Shown in pieces: positions 57,051 to 64,000 of a stretch of DNA of 64,000 bases. Below the pieces are notes generated by a model, which was given only the letters and a program-made list of their open reading frames with translations, was not told where the DNA came from and did not search any database. Position 1 is the stretch's first letter. The number at the start of each line of letters is the position of its first letter. Position numbers and translations under genes: made by a program. Origin of the DNA: Spirometra erinaceieuropaei (taxonomy: Eukaryota; Platyhelminthes; Cestoda; Diphyllobothriidea; Diphyllobothriidae); NCBI GenBank assembly GCA_902702965.1, contig CACRXP010000432.1:230324-294323 (forward strand). Direction: 5' to 3'.

Positions 57051-58755
57051 TACGGAAGTCATTTACACTGTTTCATTTAAAGCGACTTTTTATAGATACA
57101 TTGCGTCACCGATCTCATGAAATATTAGCCAAAATTCTGGAATGCGTTTCCGATTAGGATGGATTACTATACTGATTATCTTGCAGCCTAATCATATAAC
57201 ATTTCGGACTCTCTCCAATTTCGGCTTTTAAATACTTTGTTTTTTTGGCCACCTGTAGAAGCCACAGTCAATAAAAAATGACTACACGTATATCAATCAT
57301 TTATCCTATTGGTTTCCCATGATTTTATTAATTCAAATGCATTTTATAGAAAAAATGCACAATAATATGCTTTCTTTTTCCAATTTGGTAGGCTATCGCA
57401 TTGTATTCATATTTTTTTACCTGAATAAAGTGCTTATTTAGGTTTAAAAAATAATTTACTTATATGACGTTGAAGGCTGTGCGGTGCCCACGGATGCATA
57501 GCGCACATGTCCTTTTACTAATTCACATTGTGGAATGCACAAAACAGTCCCTATCCATTGCAAAATTGTATGCACTATCTGTGCTCTCGTCTTAAAGGCA
57601 CAGAGTAACATATTATTTTCCTTACACGAAAATGATGCACAATGTAGAAAGAAATTACTAAACGCTGATGTAATGGCAGAGCAGTCCGAACATTATTATG
57701 GAATGAAGAAACTTTTCAAAAACCTGAATAAACACTATTTTCGGGCATAAATAATGAAAAAAAATGTGATTTCCTACCAAATGAACAAAAGAAAGAATAT
57801 GTTTATTCATGCTTTCTATAAAAGAATATTTGAATTTATAAAGCCGTCAGAAATCAAAAGGAAAATGGCATGCTAAGTAAGTAGTTTTATTTACTGAGTG
57901 TGGCTAAAAATAAGTGCATTTAAAAGTGGACACCATGCTATGTCCGAAAAGTTATAGGACTAAACTGCATGATAATCAATATAACAACTCCACTTAAGTG
58001 AACCTTCCTAATGAGAACCGCATTCCAGAATTTTCGCCGACGTCTTACGATATCAGCCTCGCACTGTGTATAGCCATCATCAAATACTGAGCTTTGTACC
58101 AAAGAACATCAATTATACCTTCATTGAACAATGAGCGACTGCTTTTCTGCAATCCATAAGGAACAGGGCAGCAGGACTGAAAATAAGCAATATAGTTACC
58201 GTATTTCTACGATTTGCAGTACCTTATGCGAACGATCAGCCTATTTAGGAGGTGCGAAAGAGGGTTTTAAACGCCCTTTTTAAAACCTTATCGCATAATA
58301 TGCAAGTGCAAGCACCGTTTTTCAGTTTACGTTTCAGCTTTTTTGAGGGAAGCATTGACGTTGAAACTTTGAACTCCCTATTTTTTACAGGGAAGTGAAT
58401 TATATCAAAAATTTGAAAATGGAAACATCATAAAGGTACATACGTTTTTGTCGGATTGGCGAAGTTTTCGAAAGCAGACAGATAAACGAATTGTCCCATG
58501 TGTTAAAACATTAACGTTACGAAATATGATGCACACTAGTCTGCCTATGGATAATTGGTGTTATCTCAGTTTCTGAGGGACACGAAATAAGTGTCAACGC
58601 TCACATTCAACGGACCTGGGACAATAATACGAAACAAACGTTGATGAAATACAGTCAGTAATATAATAACATCAATAAACTGCTCGAACGAAGTGCTAGG
58701 ACGGTGTCGGTCAGGTGACATTATGAAGTTTAGTGGTACACTTGCATAACTTGCG
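57051..58755. other. Unassigned stretch
   Basis: One 71-codon plus frame (57,535-57,750) encodes a Lys-rich peptide with cysteines near its start and no domain. Nothing else is supported. Confidence 0.25.
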
Positions 58756-59720
58756 CTTGTCCGCATTTGAACTTTCTCAAGCATGTTGAGATCCTACGAA
58801 GTGCAGGGTTTCCACGCCTGAATAGCGAACTTTAGCTGTGGTCGTTAAATGTCTCATAGACTTTAACGAAGCAGTCCACATCAAGCGTATAGAAAGCTAT
58901 CTTGACAAGATAAAGCTTGCTTTAGCCACGGGGACTGCTGTTCAGATTCTTCCGTGGAATAGGACAGTGATCTCTGAGAAGAACGCGCAATAAGTCACTT
59001 AACCATTTCAATCCTTGATTATGTCACCGAAAAAAACCGACTCCTAATTTATGGCGTTTAGTTCAGCTTTCACTTGTGGAAATGTTCCTTCTTAACCTGG
59101 TGGCTTGTTCGGACAGAAAACATGGAGTACTCCGAGAACAGTATGACGGGTTCACTTCGACCTAGGGGAGGTGGACTTCGCACCTCATCAATGCTGCCCA
59201 CCGATTTCGTAAGTAGCAGATCCAGGTTGTTTGACTGCGGCCCTTCGTGGGCACTCGTCGAAAATAAATGTGCTGAGTGAGAAAAAACCTGAGCGTCATG
59301 TCCAGCAAACGTCCGTCGAAAGCATAGGCTGAACTTTAGTCGATAAAATGTACATTGACGTCCCCTTTGATTAGGACTTCGGACCGGGTAGATGATCTCT
59401 ACAGGTCCTCAATCAGACGGGCGTCCGCCATGAGATCATTTATTGGTGGTCGGTAGACCGTCAGGACTCGAAAGCCCGGTGAACCGGTTGCTCTTATAGT
59501 TAGCCCTATGCCCTAGGTGTACATGTAATTATATTTGTTTAGACTGAGACTATAAAACCGTGTTTTACATACTTTAGTATGCCTCCGCTCTGACGTCCTT
59601 ACCTGCTTCTTCTAAACAAATGGTATCCTGAATCGTTAACTCACGGTTGACCGCTTGTTCGTTCAACTTGCTGCTACGATGTGGTCCGTACTATACATCT
59701 TCTGCTCATTATTACCGTAA
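58756..59720 (-). pseudogene. CR1-like LINE with internal deletion (APE next to late RT)
   Basis: Right to left on the minus strand: NEQAVNRELTIQD (59,670), VLTVYRPPINDLMADARLIEDL (59,465), SEVLIKGDVNVHF (59,370), FPTR-less FDECPRRAAVKQPG and a terminal EYSMFSVP-like region (59,080). These are blocks of the APE-type endonuclease of the LINE seen at 20.7-22.1 kb. At ~58,960 the sequence jumps to CFVKVYETFN and NMLEKVQMRTSASY, the segment after the RT palm. The whole N-terminal RT (motifs A to C) is missing. Frames are broken. Confidence 0.75.
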
Positions 59721-59929
59721 AATGCGAAACGCAGCCGAACTAACGATAATGTAAAATATGGAATATAATTCACCCGGATTCACTTTAATTAGTTTGGTGT
59801 AATAGGACATTCCTGTCCTCTGAGGTTTTCTAAGTCAGTTATTAAATTACATTTTGATATTAACATATCTATTTTTTAGGAAAGACAATTCCAGTCGACA
59901 GCCATCGCCGAACCGAGTACAGACGAGCA

Positions 59930-60480
59930 TTAAAGTGTGAACGGGCTCCTCGAATTTCAAGTGAATTCCCACGCAGGATTGCACTGTTCGTCAGTGCAAA
60001 ATAGTCCTTGCAGTGCGGGACATAACCTCAATTCCCCACCCTCCAGCAGGTCTGTTTTTAATCTCCTTGGATGTGTCTCTACTCAACAGTAAATAATGTA
60101 GCTCCACAACGTCAGCATCAATAGGATAAAGTCTGCAGGCCCTTCCCAATTGTGGTAGCCCCCCTGCTAACATTTCGCTACCACCTATGACTAACTTAAC
60201 CCGAGGTTTAAAGTCTGGTTTTCATATTTCTGATGGAGAATAAGATACTGTCATCCTAAACCTTTGCATTGCAGCTGTTGTTAGTGTGTACACAAATACC
60301 AGGCTCGTCCCAATTCCGAAAAAAACCAGCCCGAGTTCGGATGAGCATAAATTAATTTTGCATTCGATCAAGACGGGTTGGTGTCACCAGCTCGAAAATT
60401 TACGAGTATAACTCAATTTTTCCGACGAGCCTTCTCTCTTCATATATATATATGCTTTCAAGCATTAAAGACCGCGGGTA
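59930..60480 (+). repeat. Right-flank unit, distal block with empty PLE site
   Basis: The CCTTCCCAATTGTGGTAG...CATTTCGCTACCACC...TCTGGTTTTCATAT block (60,130-60,225) recurs at 61,955-62,045 and 63,595-63,690. Here it continues uninterrupted into GCAGCTGTTGTTAGTGTGTAC and GCCCGAGTTC (60,265-60,360). In the 62-kb copy these two parts are separated by a PLE. Confidence 0.6.
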
Positions 60481-60639
60481 AGTGAGGAGCGGACACGTTA
60501 ACAGGTTCTCATAGTTCTTATAAACACAACGCCTACAACATGTAATTATAAACCCAAAGCGCAATCGGTTGTACATGGGGGGCTGCAACATTATCCGAAA
60601 ACTGGAAACGTTCTCCCGAAGGTATACTTGTTTGCAGAA

Positions 60640-61340
60640 TTTCGCAGGTACGTAGTTTTACTTTTAGCGGCATCAACAATCAAAGTAGGATATGCATACC
60701 TCACAAATAGTAATTTCCTACTGAGTAGTAATTTGCAGGGAACTGGAAGACGATCATTCACAAGACAGCATTGTAGAATGCTTGAGCTACCATGTGATTA
60801 TCCTATGTGCCATTCAACGTTACAAATCCACTTAAGTCATTCCTTTTTTTAATGGAGCATTTCACAATGCTAGTTTGAATCATAGTAAACAGGTCAACTA
60901 CTTCAATCAACATCCTAAATAACTCAATCTAACTATCAAAGCCGCTCGTTTTTTTTTATGAGGGCTGCAACTTATTTTTATAGGTTTATTTCGCAAAATC
61001 TTTCTGTCAGACTTGCGGATATTATGCATGACAAATAAGTCAAGCTCAGTCTATTAAATTGAAGATAAAATAATCCCAAACGCGAAAAGCCTATTTGGCG
61101 AAGTGGTCTTAGACGTGGTTAGTATCAGTATTAGTTTGGCGATGTCAATATTTTGAGGTGCAACTAGGGGTGACGTCCAGTCTGCAAACTGCATTAAGCG
61201 ATACAGAGATTGTGTTTTTCCCCTCGCATATGTCCACTCATATATGTGAACTTACGACCCGTCGTCGGTATCAAGTAGAGCCTGTTGCTATTGCATTCAG
61301 TTGCGTTTTGCAGAAGTTGACCTAAACTATGTTTTTTTAT
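60640..61340 (+). repeat. Right-flank unit, copy R2
   Basis: Second copy of the unit described at 56,340, with the same order of anchors and a slightly longer distal part (GGTTAGTATCAGTAT, GTCTGCAAACTGCAT) also seen in R1 (56,780-56,860). Confidence 0.65.
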
Positions 61341-61539
61341 TTTAAAACAACTGAAAAGCAATTGTAGATTTTCCTCGTAAACTTGACTTGTACTAGGCTA
61401 GTTCCTGACTTATTCTTTACGCAAAGGAGGCACTGAGATAAGGTTTTATCCCTGCACCAAGACTTAAGGTCAGAGGCTCAATCGCTTCACGAGATATATA
61501 TGTATCACTGCAACATGACCTAATGTGAAATGCTTAATT

Positions 61540-62050
61540 GCTTCAGGTGAATTAATAACCAAGGTAGGAAATTCATAGCTCACAGATATTAAATTTTTAC
61601 CAAGTAATGATTTGCAGCTGTTTGGAAGACGTTCATTCCCTTAATAGCTACCTTGTGGTTATCCTAAGTAACGTTCAGCGTTACAATTGCACGAAACAGA
61701 TTTTTAAAGACGTATTCCTTAATGTCGGTTTAAATTATACGATACAGGCCACTTATTTCAATCATCATCCCAAGTAACTCCGTCTAAACAGCAAAGGCCC
61801 TCGTGACTTTTTATTGAGATCTGTAACGTATTTTCATAGTTTTCTTTCGCAAAATATTTTTGTTAGGCTTTCAAACATCGGGTATGACAAATAATTTATG
61901 CGCGGACAATTATCTTTAGGATACAATAATTTCAAATGGGAAATATGATAAAGCCTTAAAGTCCTTCCCAATTTTGGTAGATCTCCTGTGAACTTTCCGC
62001 TACGAAACTTCTAACATTTCGTTTCAAATCTGGTTTTCATATATCAATTG
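61540..62050 (+). repeat. Right-flank unit, copy R3
   Basis: Third copy, immediately following R2 with a ~200-base spacer, and lacking the part equivalent to 56,700-57,050. It ends in the TCTGGTTTTCATAT block that borders the PLE insertion. Confidence 0.6.
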
Positions 62051-62059
62051 CCAAAGAAT

Positions 62060-62780
62060 AAAACTTCGCTGGCGAAAAACGTGACTCTCCCAGGTGAGCA
62101 GAAGTTAAACATCCGGATCGATAATATGAAGAAAGCAAAGTTCTCACGGATCGAGGGACTTTTTTTCTGGCGTTTAGGAGAGCTGCTGTGGCAACTCTTT
62201 CGAAATAATGGATATCCAAGCCACTTAATCAAGCGAAGCCAGCGCCGAGTCAACAGACGACGGCCACAAGAAGAAAAACCCTAAGTTTGGAGGGCTATTC
62301 TTTACAACAAAGGACATTCTGAGGACGTTTCATGACTGTTGCGATCCGCAAGGGTATGCATTGCCCGTCGACCCCAGGCAACATTTGGTAGCCGTTTAAT
62401 GCAACCCGAAAACATATTGACTTCCTCTGAAAAATCATCAGTTATATATCAAATGCGTTGTTACGACAGGGGTTGCAAGCACGTTGGGAAAACAGGACGA
62501 AATTGCAGACACGCCCACATGAGCACAAACTGGTTACTCGGAGACTACACCCAAACTCACAGCTTGCGGCTAACATGAGGGAAACAGGTCACAGTTTTGC
62601 TTTCGAAGGAGCAGTTGTCTTAGGCAGGGACGCCCCAAGTACAGGACGTTTCACACTTGGGGTTTGGTACTCAGATGCCAAGTCCATCAACGGACATCTA
62701 GACCGTCCTTCGGCCTATAAAACTCCTACGTCACCACATACGTCGTGATGAAGACAAGACAGTCATACAGAGCCTGAGAA
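62060..62780 (+). pseudogene. PLE-1-type linker and GIY-YIG endonuclease (+)
   Basis: Reads RNNGYPSHLIKRSQRRVNRRR (62,205), a VWRAILYNKGHSEDVS-like linker, RPQATFGSRLMQPEN, then SSVIYQMRCYDRGCKHVGKTGR (GIY as VIY, YIG as HVG). After a one-base frame change, NSQLAANMRETGHSFAFEGA and SINGHLDRPSAYKTP follow. This is the 3' half of the same PLE subfamily as 5,223-6,180, somewhat better preserved but still frameshifted and without RT. A Penelope-type element would be inactive in this state. Confidence 0.82.
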
Positions 62781-62889
62781 TACCGAGCAAACATGTTCTG
62801 TCGACCAATTCATCCAAAGGAGGAAGCAAACGCAACTAATTCAAATTAATGTGACGACGCATAATATAGGATTCTACCAGCACTCACAG

Positions 62890-63045
62890 GCAACGGCCGG
62901 TAGACCAAGGCAGCGGAAGAAGTCAAAAATCGTTTAGCTCAAGGATGTCTATTCAAAATTCTGATCAATATTTTTCACTAGACACTTTGATAATGGAAAG
63001 CCGATCCAGCTCTTTGAAACCTCTGCCAAAAAGTCCCTCGATCCG
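62890..63045 (-). repeat. Terminal repeat of the 62-kb PLE
   Basis: Reverse-oriented relative of 4,961-5,120: anchors AGGCAGCG.AAGA, AAAAATCGTTTAGCTCAAGG, TTCTGATCAAT and AAAGCCGATCCAGCTCTTTGAAACCT. It follows the ORF end in the same relative orientation as the repeat downstream of PLE-1. The 5' partner is absent, consistent with 5' truncation. Confidence 0.65.
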
Positions 63046-63059
63046 GTGTGCACTTTATT

Positions 63060-63720
63060 TTTCCCAATTACTGTCCCCTTAAGCAGTGACGTTGCGGCTG
63101 TTGATAGTGTGCAAAAGATACCAACATACGTCCCAGGTCCGTCCCCAGTGCAACAAAACCCAGGCCCGAGTTCAAGCAAGCAAACTTTGATTTTCCAATC
63201 AACCATGACTGTAAATATGCATTCAAACATTGAAGGCCGCCGACAAACAATGTGCATGCAAAAAATCGTATCATTGCTCCATATATGTTCGTAATTAATT
63301 ATTTCGATTTCTTATAAATAAGAAGGTTTAGAACATAGCATAAAAATTAAAGCGCTGATAAACCTTTAGGTCGGGTTCAAAATTCGCCGAGAATCGCAAA
63401 AATGCGCCCAAAGGGAAGGGTATTTTGTTTGCCGGCGTACGCATTTGCGTATTTTACATTGGTGGGCATCGGAGATCAATAGACAGAGATGTACCCAACA
63501 AATAGCTACTTATATAATCTTCATAGATGTGTGTCTACTCAGGAGTCAATAATTTTATACCATAACCTCTATTTCAATAAGACAAATTCTGAAGGCCATT
63601 CTCAATTATGATAGCCCTCCTGCAAACATTTCGCTGCCACCTAAGACTAATATAACCCTAGGTTTCAAGTCTGGTTTTCAGATGTGTATTGAAGAAAAGG
63701 ATACTGTCATGGAAAACGTG
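63060..63720 (+). repeat. Right-flank unit sequence resuming after the PLE
   Basis: 63,085-63,250 (GCGGCTGTTGATAGTGTGC, CCCGAGTTC, CATTCAAACATTGAAGGCCG) equals 60,265-60,475, and 63,590-63,715 repeats the CATTTCGCTGCCACCTAAGAC block. Frames in either strand here are shadows. The final 280 bases of the window hold nothing I can assign. Confidence 0.55.
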
Positions 63721-64000
63721 CATAAAATAATTCCTGTTTTGCTCATTTGGTAGACAATTTCGTCTTCAGCCAACCTTATATTCGAGGAAGTTCTATAATT
63801 TTTTTGCAAAAACTTTTCTAATTCCCGAATAAATGTGACCAATCTGTACCGTTACACTTGGATTAATGGTATCGAATCTGCAAATCGTATATTTTCTGCG
63901 TATGGAAAACCACGCATATCTCTATGCCAATTAAGGGGGACTGCATAGTGTTCATAAATTGTTTCATGAAATATAATTCGTTATTAAGAGTCATCCAAAA

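Noticed and set aside
60440..60456. AT dinucleotide run
   Set aside because: Too short to be more than background.
1..64000. CRISPR arrays, operons, ribosome binding sites or prophage
   Set aside because: No regular short direct repeats with spacers, no closely packed frames, and clear eukaryotic retroelements and introns.

Overview
This window looks like repeat-rich nuclear DNA of a parasitic flatworm, most likely a diphyllobothriidean tapeworm (Spirometra/Schistocephalus type). That assignment is inferred from the flavour of the retroelements: Penelope-like elements (PLEs) with GIY-YIG ends, a CR1-like LINE with APE and RT domains, and a tRNA-derived SINE. The AT-rich background, absence of bacterial gene organisation and GT..AG introns fit a eukaryote. 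No housekeeping gene is recognisable. Most open frames are relics of mobile elements or chance frames.

The dominant structure is two tandem ~20-kb imperfect palindromes. Arm A (about 8,541-18,850, +) faces arm B (about 18,900-29,075, -). Arm D (about 31,690-41,142, +) faces arm C (about 41,143-48,300, -). The four arms share colinear blocks over most of their length, broken by indels, insertions and local rearrangements. A further fragment of the same unit lies at the left edge (1-330).

Arms A, D and C each carry the same two-exon gene. Exon lengths are 233 nt and 360-363 nt, the splice sites are at identical positions, and all frames are open although the flanking DNA has diverged. The predicted product is about 197-198 residues from these two exons. 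It has eight conserved cysteines and a conserved N-M-T sequon, so it looks like an extracellular protein of a family I do not recognise. Arm B has lost both exons by a deletion but carries a tandem duplication of the region just upstream. That region contains, on the opposite strand, a short signal-peptide-like frame. Other blocks of coding-like conservation recur in the arms but are mostly interrupted.

Left flank (1-8.5 kb): a fragment of the arm unit, SINEs (two of them head to head), a GC-rich stretch, a PLE remnant bounded by inverted repeats, and a 5' PLE fragment whose breakpoint is shared with arm B. Between the palindromes (30.1-31.7 kb) lies another PLE 3' fragment. Right flank (48-64 kb): two adjacent SINEs, PLE fragments with ~430-bp direct repeats and a hammerhead-ribozyme-like motif, a LINE with an internal deletion, a unit present three times, and a PLE 3' end inserted into one of those units (an empty site is visible in another).
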